A stretch of DNA of 64,000 nt from Pteria penguin (GCA_035048485.1 CM068583.1:63050306-63114305); one strand, 5' to 3'; positions 11,466 through 24,454 are shown, counted from the stretch's first letter. Made by a program: numbers and translations. Notes: generated from the sequence alone by a model not told the origin.

Positions 11466-12102
11466 AATAAATTCGTTTATACCTCGATGGAAGTAAAAAA
11501 TGCCATGTGATAATTGGCCACGCCTACCGTTAGACGTTCTATGATAAGCCGTTAGTTTTGATTGGTTGGCGTGGCTATCAATGCGCTATATTTAAAAATT
11601 CCTTATTTGCAATAAATATTTCAAATTTTTTCAAAACGTTTGTTTATATCGATGGAAATAATTAAATTATAAGGAATGAAATTATGATCTCATCCGCTTC
11701 GCAGATTATACAGTTTGTAAATCGGTTTTACTTCTATACCTCAATAGAAAAATAAATTATTAATTTCATTCCTTAAATGTAGCTAATGTAAAAATTCAAC
11801 AGTTAAGTGGATGCAGTCAGACAGTGGTAGAATAAGTTTGGGTTCAACAGGATTTTGTACTCGTACTTGGTAATGACTTTTAATACAATAGTTGATGATT
11901 TCATTGGTATTTTGAGACAGGTGCTCTGATGAATGGCAGCTGAACAACTAAATGCTAGAGTTAAAACATTGCTTCATTGCAAACAGCGAGATACCAATGG
12001 TATGCAGAAACTTTCCATTTGAACTAAGATTACAGATTAAATGCCAGTTCAAATAGAAAACATGAGATGAAAATCTCTATAAACATGACATCATCCTAGA
12101 AA
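11466..12102. other. No gene seen
   Basis: AT-rich sequence without recognisable coding or repeat content. Confidence 0.55.
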
Positions 12103-12440
12103 TAGAATGAAATCAGGTGCCCGGGGGATTATCTTCTCCTGTTTGCTAGAAACGCCTGTAATTGTAGTCTGATAGATATTAACGAATCAGGTCAAGTATA
12201 GGCTTCATGTAAGGTGCTCAAAAAGGTCTCAGTCAAGAATGACATTCAACACTCTGGATAACGAGATTATTTTGCATGATAAGAGCCTCGTATCTACCAT
12301 AGAACGCACTGAGTGATATTGTTCGTCTACCATTTACCTGTTGGTCTACCTGACTGAACGGAAATTCGCTGATCTGTAATTTGATTTGTCCTAAGAACAA
12401 AGTCATCATAACTTTATTTCGCTCTGGCATCACTAATTAA
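12103..12440 (-). pseudogene. Naiad-like RT C-terminus and decayed tail, minus strand
   Basis: The minus strand reads LSAFYGRYEAL near 12290-12325, equivalent to LRKFYGRY at the end of other copies. Downstream on that strand (12103-12160) lies a worn tail with aggagaagataatcccccgg and gcacctgatttc. The matching catalytic piece is at 13290-13560, about 850 bp upstream on the same strand, so one element was probably split or rearranged. Confidence 0.6.
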
Positions 12441-13289
12441 CTTAAGAATGAATGTACTGGCATACGGTGATGAAATATTGCTACTCACGAAGGGAAAGTT
12501 TGTGATGCTCAATTTAAATTGATCCGTTTCTCATAGACTGATATGTTCCAGAAAAGATTAGATGAATTTACCACCACAAAAATGATATCGATCAGAAAGT
12601 TAACATTTGGATGGTCTGTTTCGGAGTACTTAGCTATATAATGATTCCTACTGAACAAAAAGGTTTCAGTATGGTTAACAAACGGGACTTTGTGAATGTC
12701 ATTTTGCAAATGAAAGAATTTGGATGATTTTAAAAGAATCTGTCTTAATATTTCACTAGGGACTGTTTTGTGAAGAGTGAAAAATTCAAATTTCTTGATA
12801 AAGTAAATTTTATAGAAATATGATGGATATCAGATGTTCCATCAGTTATTTTGAATTCTTTGGAGTCCACATTTGATAAATGCTACGTCTAGAGTATACT
12901 ATTACACAGTAATTTTGAATGCTATAGTGATTTCAAAAAAGACAAGTTCTTTGATCACATTATGGTATTTAATAAGAATTCGAAGTGGTATTAATATATC
13001 TTTGTAATTTTTGATCATAGTAACACTCCAAATGATTTGATTTTTTTCTGGAAGTGTCCACCTCTACATTCCCTTTTTTTTTTACCAATCTTTATGGATA
13101 ATCCGCATATCACTTTACAATTATTTCACTTTGGCGTTTACCTCACCTCAGATTACCAGTAGCAATATGACCACAAGGAGAATATTAAAATTTAGAGGAA
13201 CGTTGACATGGTGTTGGGGCTTTAACCCATTGATCGCAACACAAGATAGATGCAGTGAAAAGGGCTAATTACGGTGGAAAGAAACGCTG

Positions 13290-13560
13290 GTGTGGCGGAT
13301 TATATAAGTGATATCCGTGCTGAAATTAAAACGTCGCGTTTGTCATAGAGTGAGGGATTCAGGTGACTATAAGCGCCACAAATTGACATGATATCCAAAA
13401 AGTCACATGGAGAGATAACGCTAAAGTTATCTTTGTATATAGTATTGTTACATGTATTTGAAAGTGTGTCATCTATATATCTGCCACATGAATCCATGGC
13501 AATTTTATTTTACATTGCATAATGCAATTCAAGTAGAGGTTCAGAACATGTTGATGATAA
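13290..13560 (-). pseudogene. Naiad-like RT palm relic with YIDD, minus strand
   Basis: The minus strand reads CGRYIDDTLSNT, then FLDIMSICGAYSHLNPSLYD KRD. This aligns with RYIDDVLSINN and SYLDILLSI...SLYDKRD in the copy at 45611-46310. The expected stretch between YIDD and FLDI is shortened and altered. No intact frame. Confidence 0.7.
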
Positions 13561-15356
13561 ACGTAATTTAATAATCTGAGATATTAGATCTGAAGCGGTT
13601 GTCAAGAAAACTGATGTATCAAATCGAATATGTATTGACTGTAAAAGTTTCACAGGGTAACAGTGTTGATCCAATACCAGTGCCAGATACAGAGAAAATC
13701 TATATAAACATTGGTAATAACAAGTAGTTTACAGAGATTACATTAGAGTTTTGCATGTACCAATGAGAAAGAAAACAAAGACATCATTTCTTTTAAAACT
13801 CATTCTGGGTTTTTTAGATTTATAGTTATGTCCATAGGTTTGTCAGATTCAGCAGATCTGTTCAGCAGGACTCGGATGTATAACTAAATTCAACATGGAC
13901 TAGCAAAGCAAACAAGAATGAAGCTCATAAAAAGGCATAACAAAGCAAATTCAATTGGAATGCAGTTAAGGTACCATATTAGCACGGTCATCTAAAGTGA
14001 AAAAGAAAAGTGTGATCGTTTCTAGGTGTAATCGCAGTTTCGTTCGGAATCTTGACGAAAATTGTGATTTCATGAACGGATTTAAAACGGAAGGGCATTT
14101 CCAATAAATCGAATGGAAATGAGATTACGAAAAAGCATTGAAGTTGATGATCACATGATGATCATCATGTATGTTGTCATAGACATAGGTCTGTGACAAA
14201 GTTAGAAGCTTATTTGTATAGGATGGTATTTTATATTGCAAAGTGATCGTCAAGAAAGTGATCTAGTATATTTCAAACTTGCCAAAATGTTAAATGGTCG
14301 ATATGGACATTTTCCTTTAGGGGTAGTGTATAGGTGTAGAAAATGTTGGAGCAAACAATTTAAGTAGGTGTGTTTGAGGGTGTTTTCTGTCAGAGTTTAT
14401 TCCCGATTTAACGTATCTGATGTAATACTTTACAATGATTATTTGCCATTCATTGCCGAAGATAAAAATTGAAAAGAAGAGTAATCGAATAAAATACTCC
14501 ATGAAGAGAATACAGCAGTTAAACTCTGACAAATCTAAACAATCTTAGCCAACATGTCGAACAAAATTTAAATTTGAATTTATTGGGAGGGAAGGGAGGG
14601 CGGACAGTTTTGAATATTATATTTATTCATGAGCAGTTTGATGCTAACATCTGTATGAAATGTTAGGCCCTACCTAATATACAATTAGGTTATCAAATAT
14701 ATAGATTACTGTGCATCTGATTAACTGACTAACACCATTGCGGTTTCCTATGTTATTGACTTATGTCCTAATCCGCAAGACGTATCATATAAATCATGTA
14801 GTATAAGCATACATAAGTGTAATCCTCGGGAAACATGTGTATGATTTTCAAACAAGGAACGATGAGGTCACTAACATATATTGTTATATATTCAACGTAA
14901 GTGTTGTGTTATTATGCATGACTTACATTAGACAGTATCATTTGAAATGGAAAAAGAATGCTTTCACTCAATCGATCGACAGAATCAACCTAAGGATTAA
15001 AACAGAAATAATAAGAATACAAGCAAATAGAACATCACAAACATGCTGGGGTTTTGTGCAATAACGATGACGACGTAAGACGGACAACTGACAAAATTTT
15101 AATTGGTGTGGTTAGCTGAATTTTGGCCCGACCATATTCAGATTTCAATGTAAATGTTAATGATAAAAGAAATCTTTATATCTTGTCGCCAATTTCTGCT
15201 AACAGTTTTATAATGATTACTAGGAACACGCTTAATTACGTCTATATCAATGCATAGTGTGATGGTTTTTTCAAGGAAATTCCACATATATAATTTTGTT
15301 TTGTATCATAAAATTTGTTTATGTAGTAAAAGAATTTGAGGGAAGTATTTTATTTG
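13561..15356. other. No gene recognised
   Basis: AT-rich DNA. A few lines near 15060-15120 faintly recall the R repeat on the minus strand (aattggtgtggttagctgaa). The remaining open frames are short and have no recognisable family. Confidence 0.5.
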
Positions 15357-15811
15357 ATAGGCTGATATTGTCCAGTGGTATTACCATAGGTATTCGAGGT
15401 CATAGGCTGATATTGTCCAGTGGTATTACCATAGGTATTCGAGGTCATAGGCTGATATTGTCCAGTGGTATTACCATAGGTATTCGAGGTCATAGGCTGA
15501 GATTGTCCAGTGGTATTACCATAGGTATTCGAGGTCATAGGCTGATATTGTCCAGTGGTATTACCATAGGTATTCGAGGTCATAGGCTGATATTGTCCAG
15601 TGGTATTACCATAGGTATTCGAGGTCATAGGCTGATATTGTCCAGTGGTATTACCATAGGTATTCGAGGTCATAGGCTGAGATTGTCCAGTGGTATTACC
15701 ATAGGTATTCGGGGTCATAGGCTGAGATTGTCCAGTGGTATTACCATAGGTATTCGGGGTCATAGGCTGATATTGTCCAGTGGTATTACCATAGGTATTC
15801 GAGATATCTGA
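15357..15811. repeat. 45-bp minisatellite, 10 copies, coding-compatible
   Basis: Ten 45-bp units start at about 15359. The unit is gtcataggctgatattgtcc, agtggtattaccataggtat, tcgag. Because 45 is a multiple of 3, frames stay open on both strands. On the minus strand (15817 to 15350) the product would be a 15-residue repeat, NTYGNTTGQYQPMTS, starting at an ATG and ending PIK-stop, where the stop overlaps AATAAA. Each unit has an NTT glycosylation sequon. The only variable sites (Y/S and S/P) change the amino acid. This could be a repetitive secreted-type exon or a plain minisatellite; I favour the latter. Confidence 0.9.
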
Positions 15812-16294
15812 GGTCATAGTAGTTTATTTTGTAGAGCTTATTCACTTCGGTTTTTTAGTTCGATAGGTAAATATAAATAAATGTCAGAATACGTAACAGT
15901 GACAATTGGCAATGTTAATTTTGAATTCTTAAATTATAATAATGCATTTCATTAATCTTAAACTAGGATACATTATCAGTTTTAACTGCTTCCAAGTACA
16001 TCAGCACCTTTAGATATCATATTTAGAGTAATTGACCTACTTATATGACAGGTTTGATAGTTAAGATAATGACTATTATAAAAATAAACCTGATATAGAT
16101 ATATATCTGGTTATGCCTGTAACCTAGTATACTTATCTATATTACACTGATTTCAGATTGTGTAATGACCTGACTGTAAGACTTTGTTACACAATATACA
16201 ACCACAGGATAATTTCTATGGTAAAATTCGTAACAATGACAAAAGTTATAATGTAAAAGACGAAAGGAACTGGTGCTATTTGACTGTGACACTC
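15812..16294. other. No gene seen
   Basis: AT-rich sequence without recognisable features. Confidence 0.55.
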
Positions 16295-16474
16295 ACAACA
16301 ATGTACCACGGTGTACATTCATGTACTCCGAGGTGAGATGCTGTGGTACACCGTGTAAATTAATATATCTCTGGAAATCAGAGGTGAAATCACGGTGAGT
16401 AGCAATATACCTCTTTGTACAGTTATGTAAGCTTGGAAGTCACCTTCCCGGAGAGTGGTTATGTCCCACGGTTT

Positions 16475-16680
16475 CAGCTTCTTCTGTCTAAGTAAAAGAC
16501 CGCATATGCTTTATCTTTTCGGTCATTTTGGTTTCAACACTGCTCTTCAATTATTTATATATTTTGAGAATTTCAGTCATTTGGCCATGAGCATCACTGA
16601 AGAGACATACGTGGTCGAAATGCGCATATGGTGCACTAAATTAAAAGGTATATATGTTCTATATTTATTAAAATCTCATT
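16475..16680 (+). mobile_element. G element copy 1, 5'-truncated, inside the minisatellite
   Basis: It reads tcggtcattttggtttcaac, then a middle part with tttatatattttgagaattt, the hammerhead core, and tggtgcactaaattaaaagg followed by a short TA stretch. The minisatellite resumes with tatctctggaag. The same order occurs on the minus strand at 56165-56440. Confidence 0.8.
16591..16634 (+). ncRNA. Type I hammerhead ribozyme, G element copy 1
   Basis: Stem I is gcatca (16591-16596) with tggtgc (16629-16634), five Watson-Crick pairs and one G-U. The core is CTGAAGA at 16597-16603. Stem II is gac/gtc (16604-16606, 16614-16616). GAA is at 16617-16619. Stem III is the self-complementary atgcgcat (16620-16627), with A16628 as the cleavage-site base. 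Every invariant core position is present. Confidence 0.8.
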
Positions 16681-17728
16681 ATGATTTATGTATCTCTGGA
16701 AGACAGAGGTGATATTACTTTCTCAGGGAGTGATAATGTACCGTAGTGTACTTTCACAGGCAGTGGTAATGTACCGGAGTGTACATAAATTTATCCTTGA
16801 AAGCCAGTGATGACATCTTTTCCGGGGATGCTGTCATGTACCACATTACTGTATCCATGGATCTCAGAGATGGTGTATACGTATATCTTCTCCTGGAAAT
16901 CAAAAGACAGATAATGTTCCTGGCCAATGGTAATGTACCATAGTGTACATTCATGTACCCAGGAAAGTCAGGCGTGCGATCATGTTCCCGGGGAGAGGTA
17001 CTGTACCTCGATGTACATACAAATAACTGTTAAAGTCAGGTAAGATGATTTTCTCGGAGAGTGGTGCTGAACAACTGTATATATTTACATTCTCCTGGAA
17101 GTCAAAGGTCACATCATGCTCCTGTAGAATGTCAATGTATCACGGTATACAGTCATGTATATCTGGAAGTCAGAGGCGAGATTGTATAACCGGGGGGGGG
17201 GGGGGTGACATGTTCCAACCAAGTACATTCATGTACCCCTGGAAGTAAGAAGTAAGATCATGCTTCAGGCGATAATGTTTCATTGTGTAAAATAAGGTAC
17301 CACTAGAAGTCAAAAATGAAATTATATCCCAGGGAAAAAGTGAGATCATATTCCTTACGAGGAGTAATGTATCACAGAGTACTTTCATGTACCCCTGGAT
17401 TCAGAGGTGAGGTCACACTCTCGAGAGTGGTAATGTACTGCAGAGGTGAGATCATGTTCTCGGCGAAATGGTAACATACCACAGTGTATTCATGTACCTT
17501 CGGAAGTCAGAGGCAAGACAATGCCCTCGGGGAAGTGGTAATGAACTACAGCTTTGAGATAATGTTCTCGGGGAGTGGTAATATACCATAGAGTACATTC
17601 ATATAACCTTGTGCGTAAGGGGTAGATCGTGTTCCCGCGGAGTGGTAATGTACCACAAGGTATATTCATGTATCCCTGGGCGCCATAGGTGAGGTCATGT
17701 TCCCTGGGAGAGATAATGCCCCTCATAA

Positions 17729-18639
17729 GTTTGTGCAGAAGATCACATTAGAAATTAGAATAGGAAATTCTATTGTATACATGTTGTCAGCGGGTAACAA
17801 AACGTATGTTGTTTGTAAATCTTTTTTCTTTTTATGGGCAGGACTGACATTTTATCTGGCTGCTTGAATAAATGTGGTTGTTGTGTAAAGTTGTTATACA
17901 GTTGTCGATAATTGGCAAAACTACATTTTTCGAATCACAGAGCACATAAACTTCCATTTTCCATTTTACTGTAATGTTTACAATAAGTTTGTAACGCTCC
18001 GTCTAAAATATCACAGAATTTATCGAAATTGATCTTGGACGGAAATCGTATTTCTGTCATTTAAAAAGGTTGAACATAAGTATTTATCAGAAATACTGTT
18101 TAGGTAACTAACATTTACCTGCAGATTTATATACATATTTTTAAGTATTACAAGAACTTGAAGAGAGATTAGAATCAAGAACATTAGGATTAGATGTCAC
18201 TGCACTGTAATTAAAAATAAGGTTTCTGATAGGGTTTTTGTATTAATTACAGACAAATGTAGGTTCTAGGGTTTCAAATATTGTAGAATTTTCATATGAC
18301 TTTATAACCATGGAAAATATTCGAATTATTAATTAATTCTTAACCTTTATTGATAAATTTAATCTTGACAGATTTCAGCCTAGGTGGAAACGATGGAATA
18401 CGAGGGGAAAAAGTTTATTTTGAAACTGAATGTAATAGTTTGTGAAGCTGTTGTTTATAGCTATTTGCAGAAGATCAACCAATGATCTATTAAATCGACT
18501 ATGTTTTCTGCGGTTGCCATTACGACGAAGACGGTGTGATTTGTATTTTCTTTTCACATCTGGTCTTAGAGAAAATTAATTTATATGGTTTTTTAAAGAA
18601 TATTTTCCTTGTGGATATATCTGGTCGTTGAAACCAAGT
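17729..18639. other. No gene recognised
   Basis: AT-rich. A short minus-strand frame at 18375-18557 is arginine-rich (RRNGNRRKHSRFNRS) but matches nothing I know. Confidence 0.5.
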
Positions 18640-18915
18640 TAATACTTATTGTGGTAACTGATATTACCAATGCAATGCTTGTTAATAGTTAATGTGACTA
18701 CAGACATCAGTATTACGTTTATTTAATAATACTCATTTTGAGTATAGACATTGTTAGTGCGGTTATCTATTAATAGTAAATGTGACTACAAATATCGCTA
18801 GTGCAATTATTTGTTAGTTCTCAATGTAACTACAGATATTACAAGTAAAGTTATTTGATAATACTCAGTTTGAGTAGATATTTCTAGTGCGGTTTTCTGT
18901 CAATATTTATTGATA
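18640..18915. repeat. Degenerate ~44-bp tandem repeat, about 6 units
   Basis: Related blocks aatgtgactacagacatc, aatgtgactacaaatatc and aatgtaactacagatatt start at 18691, 18779 and 18822, spaced 88 and 43 bp. The motif ctagtgcggtt recurs. Confidence 0.7.
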
Positions 18916-21344
18916 CTACAGGAATAATTAATGAGACAATTCGTTCCTAGTTACTGTCCCTTGAGGCATTACTAGTAAGTTAAAGTTGTATACCCTACAA
19001 TTCGGTATAATTTCAAGAATAAAAAAGTAAAACAAAAACTGTGTTTTTCTCATATGACTGAAGTTAGTAACTTTGCGTGAATATCAATTTTTGTTGCTTC
19101 AAACCCTCATAGATATCACAATAAAAAAATACTTCGAAAATAAAGGGGGTATTCCCTAAATACAACCATAACCTGACTTCGCACATGCGCAGTTTATTCA
19201 AAACAAATACGATGAAAGGAGACTCCCCCCCCAATTTGAGTAAATACTAGCTTTAGCAGACCTGAATGCAGATTTTTTTAAGTTACCATTTAAATTTATT
19301 TACCTCGCCCTCCATGATGCGGCTTCCGTATTAGATCATGTGATAAGTTGGTTGTAAACATTCTGTTTATAAACATCGCGTTTTAGACAGCAATATCTCA
19401 CTTAATACGACGAATTTGATCACAACATTTGCATGGGCCCTTTTGTAATATGTTATAGGCTTATATAAATAATCAAAACAATTTAGAATAAATTTACCTA
19501 TAATATGCACTGTACTAACGAACATAGGGTATACAGATTTAAGCATCACAGATATTACAAATCGACAGAATATTCCTTCTCTTACAGAGCATTTCATCCC
19601 ACCCGCAGTTGGTTTAGTGATGTCTTTTCTAGTCTATTTAAAGCTATACATCGTGTCCTCCTAATTCTATTTTTTAACACTTTCTATTCCTTTCATTATG
19701 TGACATTTTAGCATTTACATTAATTCAATTTTCATGTTTGTTTCATCTTGTTTAAATAGCACCTTTTCCCTAACCTTTACTTAGTGGTATAATAAGTTTA
19801 CGATTAACTTTTAGGTTGAAATGTTTTATCTGAAATTATATGATATACATGCAATATGAATGCATATGAACAAGCACCATACTCTTTATCAAACCCACCT
19901 GCCAATTGTTTTAATACTTTTGTACAGTTTTATTTATTAAAGTCTCGTCATGTGGTGGCATTAGATCAGTAGCTCATAACTATATTAATGATCATATGGG
20001 ATGGAGTTCTCATTCAGCACCGACAATATTTTACCACGATCTGTCAGTGTTTGTTAAAAGTAACACATTCCACCTTCAACGACAAAAGATAATGACTATA
20101 CAAACACATGATGATTAATGTATAAATAGAAATAAATACACTGCGGGTAAGTTTATGGTGTTTAGACCAGTATCTCGTGATGTGCCGCCTATTCTCAACA
20201 TTATTAGCATACCGAAATAGAAGTTACCATCACGATATTTATTCAAATTACTTTGATACATGCTTAAATTAATTAATGTCTTTGATAGTACCTCAGAAGA
20301 CTTCATCTAAGAGCTATTGTCTGCATTTTCCTACATATATAGGCAGTTTCATTTATATATAATTAATATACCAGAAACGCCGTTTCTTCTGCCTTCATTG
20401 CCTTACAGGTTTATCATATCCAATGCATAAAATCAGCACGCAATACAAACAGATGAGAGAAATTGTCATTTCATTTCACCTTTTCAACGACGCTTTCTCT
20501 CACTAGTAGTTGTGACACTTCCAGTCTAGAGATTGGTACTTCTGTATATCACAGAAATTATTCAGTGCAATCAGTTTATTAATTTTTTTTAGAATAGAAA
20601 CAAATAAACAATTCTGCCAACATAAAAAATATCTTCCACATGAAAGTGAATTTTTGAATGCAAATATCACTTACCAATGACAATGCATAGACATTCCCGT
20701 ATATTTCATTTTAAAAAATTTAAATAATTGTTTCATCTATAAGGAGATACCTGAATGCAACTAGGAATCATAAGTTTTTTATGCTGGCTTCCGTCTTAAA
20801 AGATTACGTTAAATATCAGGCGTAAGACATCATTAATTGTTCGGTGTAGAGCTTTAGTGATGGATATTTTGTGAACAATGAACAATGTAACACGCCTATA
20901 ATATACTATTTTAGTATATTTGACAGTAAAAATAACATAGTATCAAAGACCCCTTCAGTCAATCATATCTAAAGGAACAAATCCTGATAGAGTATTTCAT
21001 TTGTATGGTTTGTGTCAAGTCATATACAATTATAGCAAGGTTCCTGTAACTAGCTTTGTATTGAGATTTATCGCCTTGTTATGAACAGCTAAGGAGTTGA
21101 CGTCAATCCCCTCATCTGACCATGTCTTGTTCATGACCTGTCGTGACCATATGTCCAGCGATAACGAAAGCCTGTAACTCATGTAAGAATAATCGGCCCA
21201 TCCGCATACTGTCATATTCTAAAAATCTTTAATTTTATAACTTATTTGATATTATAGTTGTTACTTCTTTCACAGCTTCCATTCATTTCAGTCCGATATA
21301 TTTGTCAGAATGTGTTTAATTAAGATCGTTTTTAAATTCTAAAA
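18916..21344. other. No gene recognised
   Basis: Long AT-rich stretch. I looked for exons, RNA genes and repeats on both strands and see none I can support. Short frames near 19505-19711 and 20115-20306 have no family resemblance. Confidence 0.5.
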
Positions 21345-21435
21345 GGGAGAGGTAAATACATCTGATTTAGCTGTAGGGCAGAAGTCACAAGGGAAAGGGA
21401 AAAACATCTGATTTAGCTGTAGGACAGAAGTCAAC
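21345..21435 (-). repeat. Duplicated R-repeat end
   Basis: The phrase acatctgatttagctgtagg plus gcagaagtca occurs twice, 48 bp apart. It is the complement of the R-repeat terminus (tgacttctgcc..cagctt..gtcagatgt) seen at 51540-51560 and 52225-52250. Confidence 0.55.
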
Positions 21436-21469
21436 AGGGAAATGTACAACAAAATATGATAACAAGTAA

Positions 21470-22483
21470 CGATAGAAAAGTCTGCATAAGGCTGTATAAG
21501 CGCCCATTAGAAGACCAATAGTCTTGGAGATTATCTTATTGTATTGTCGTATTGTCCATGTAGAAGGCGTTTGACAATTTTAGATGTGGACAAAAGAAGT
21601 TATTATAATATCTGAGCCTCCTTAATTTGTAAGCTATATCACCATAGAAATTGGGATGGGAAATTTCGCTAGACGCAAATTGCTAAAAACTAATATTTCC
21701 GAATTTAGAAGTTTTGAGTATGATCTGTAAAATTTTCCAAAAGTTTTTATAAGTTTATGGCATCTGTATCCCTGAGTCAACTGTTTCCAAGTGAATTATA
21801 AATTTTTAGTGTGAAAGTCTAAAACGTTAGTGCAAGCCTTAGCGTACCTAATCAGTTGCAAAATATGAATACCATAGGATTGGATTCTTGGCACATCGCC
21901 ATTCAAATAAGAGAAATTTACGATAGGAAATTTTAAGTGGTATCGTTTATGAATATTATTATCAATAATTTTAATGTTTAAATCCAAAAAAGGACGTGGA
22001 GATTAGATTGATAAATACTAGATATAAAATATTCAAACTCAGTGTTATCTATTACCAAAATATCATCTAAATAAGTAGAGGTATCATTAAACATATCAAT
22101 AAAGTCGAAAAGTCTGGATTTTTTTATTATACTGCATAAAACCCCTCTCATAAAAATACAAAAATAAATCTGCGATCGGAAGAGCGCAGTTAGCGTCCAT
22201 GGGAATTCCAATCACCTGTTGATAAATTTTGTCATTAAATTGTATAAAAATATTTTCCATCAAAAAGGTTACGGTATTACATAACTCGTTACCAGACCAA
22301 TATTTATGAGATATATTGTTTGAGAGAAATCCATAGTTATTTGGTGTACAGAGGTACGTTTTTTTCCATTGATACACCAGAGACAACACCTTAGTTTGAA
22401 TTAAAGTATGTGGCAGTGTGGTATGTAAGGTAGAAAAATCATATGTGGAAAGTTTACTAGACTTAAAATTTCGTAAATATAGT
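21470..22483 (-). pseudogene. Family-3 PLE reverse transcriptase, minus strand
   Basis: On the minus strand motif A (STYDFSTLHTTLPHTLI) lies near 22385-22440, motif B (VIGIPMDANCALPIADLFLY) near 22150-22215, and TYLDDILVID near 22040-22075 in a shifted frame. The SYGIHILQLIRYAKACTN stretch is near 21815-21870, and a decayed C-terminus extends to about 21470. At least two frameshifts. The 5' end is cut at 22484 by a T1 tail on the opposite strand. The subfamily matches 30790-32400 and 56900-58150. Confidence 0.82.
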
Positions 22484-22842
22484 TTCCAGACTTTTAAATG
22501 ATATTCTGGACTGAGACCGATTCCGATCACTTTACACAGATTTGACACCTTCTATACTAGAAGGTTACCTACTTTGACTTCTCCATATATAAATACATAT
22601 GGAATTTACACGATTTGACTCTTTCTACTGGGTATATGTGACGGGTGTTGCTAGCAAGCAGGAGATGCTCACTCTCCCCGGGCACCTGATCTCACTCCAT
22701 CACAGGGGTTCACATATGCTCTTCAAGTAGACATATTTTGTTATTTTCCACTTGTTTTACATTTTCACTGATTCTGTATGTCCTCTGGTTTCATGATTTA
22801 TAGACTTATGGTTTGGATTTATCCATCATCTTTACATTGTAA
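22484..22842 (+). mobile_element. Naiad-like 3' tail (T1), 5'-truncated
   Basis: It starts within the RT C-terminal coding end (tccagacttttaaatgatat), passes tgacgggtgttgctagcaag and gatctcactccatcacaggg, and ends catcatctttacatt. It faces the minus-strand family-3 RT that it adjoins, so it is an independent insertion or part of a complex inverted PLE insertion. Confidence 0.85.
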
Positions 22843-23104
22843 AAATCGGGAGCGCAAATGTTTATAAACTACAAGCTTGAATATTGTGGTACATAAAGTC
22901 GCTATATGAATATGAATTTGCAGACAAACATATTTGTGCCTGCATTCATTTGTATGTATTATGAGTGCTCGCGTGTGTTTGTATTCTGAAATCATCACTC
23001 TAATAGAAAATAGATTAAATTTGTACAATAATATATATATATATACATATATATATATATGACTAGTACTTTGTTTATACCTTTCTTTTTTCATATTTCT
23101 ATTT

Positions 23105-23305
<201 letters not shown>

Positions 23306-23327
23306 AGGGCGTAGGAGAAGTTAAAAA

Positions 23328-23370
23328 GTGAGGGGGGGGGGCACATTGATGTTTGTGCCCTCCCCCCCAC
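23328..23370. repeat. G-rich/C-rich inverted repeat
   Basis: A left arm of GTGA, ten G and CAC (23328-23344) faces GTGCCCT, seven C and AC (23355-23370) across a 10-nt loop. It could form a strong hairpin or G-rich structure. It follows the (TA)n tract closely. Confidence 0.8.
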
Positions 23371-23649
23371 TTAAACAGTAATATTTAAAGTTTAGATAGA
23401 CTTAAATAAGACATTTTAAGCGAAGTAAATCTATTTTCTTTTATATTTTTAATGTCTGATTTTTTTAATCCGTAACTACAAAATTACGGATAAGGTTTTC
23501 TCTTTTACTGGCAGTTGATGTATCCTGATTACGCAACATGTTGCAACAATATAAAGCATTAGTGTGATGTCATCCATTGTAAGTATTTATTATGTTTTGA
23601 ATGATATTATGCAATAGAGTCGCATTATTATAGTTTGCTCTTATCTGAA

Positions 23650-23950
23650 AGATATAAGCAGGTGTAGCCCAGTGAATGAGCTGAGTTGTTCAGCTTGAGA
23701 CCAAGAGGTCCGGGTTCGATACCCGTCGGGGCATACAGGTGCTCTGTCTTTCGGATGAGACTGATAACGTGTCCGACATTCAAATTGCAAGACAATTTGT
23801 CAGCAAGAACGAGCACCGTGAAGCTCTCTTATGAAAGTATAAAAAGTGTGAACATTGTAACATGATGAGCAGCCACGGACCTTTAATGTGTATGCCACCC
23901 AATTAACTTGTGCAAAAAAGTGTGAAATAAAAAATAACCACACTGTAACA
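23650..23950 (+). mobile_element. tRNA-derived SINE, diverged relative of type C
   Basis: The head has gtgtagcccagtgaatgagc and a B box (gggttcgatacccg), then gtgctctgtctttcggatga. The body differs from the type C consensus after that, with agcagccacggacctttaat and a tail near gtgtgaaataaaa. Confidence 0.7.
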
Positions 23951-24029
23951 TGTTTTGTTGCTGATTAGTAGCCTTAGTAGCCACTTAAGCACTAAAAGTA
24001 AATAATTCGTTTTTTATTTAATCATTTAG

Positions 24030-24450
24030 AGAGAGAGAAATTGGAATGAATTTAAACTGAAGTTTTTTATGCGCCGGATCGAAAGATCTGGGGCATGTTG
24101 ATTTTGTCGTGTCTGGTGGCTGTTGTAAACCTTCGCCATAACTTTCGAACCGTAAAAGATAGACTTCATATCGGACAACGTCAATGATCTTGAGACCTTC
24201 ACCGTGACCTTCATGCTAAAAATAGCTTTTTGGGACTTTGTTGCCGCCGGGGACAACTTTCCTTTTTTTTTTTTATCATTTTTGGAAGGTTGTGACCCCC
24301 CCCACGTTTCACTGCCGAGCTTCGCCAGTGTATATATATACATATATATACAAATAGTTTTTATATTGTTTTGTTCTGAAGAAGGGGCAGATCGCCCCGA
24401 AAATTTAACCATATTTTTGTTATTTTAGCGTCGTTTGTCGCTTTCTTGTG
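24030..24450 (+). mobile_element. Unclassified element with degenerate hammerhead-like 3' motif
   Basis: Positions 24376-24408 read CTGAAGA, an extra A, ggggc..gcccc arms, then GAAA and aattt. This is the general layout of PLE 3' ends, but stem II is offset by one base and stem I pairs poorly, so the ribozyme is probably dead. Upstream is unassigned sequence including gaccttcaccgtgaccttca. No open frame of interest. Confidence 0.45.
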
Positions 24451-24454
24451 CTTT

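Larger units (their letters stand above)
16295..17728. repeat. Degenerate minisatellite, period about 66-75 bp
   Basis: Recurring elements are gtggtaatgtaccac, tgtacattcatgtacccc, tggaagtcagaggtgagatc and atgttcccgggga. Units are strongly diverged and vary in length. A G element interrupts the array at about 16475-16680, and a run of 14 G is at 17192-17205. Minus-strand open frames here are by-products. Confidence 0.8.

Noticed and set aside
13561..15100. Further reverse transcriptase pieces in AT-rich DNA
   Set aside because: Only isolated residues match; not enough order or length to support a call.
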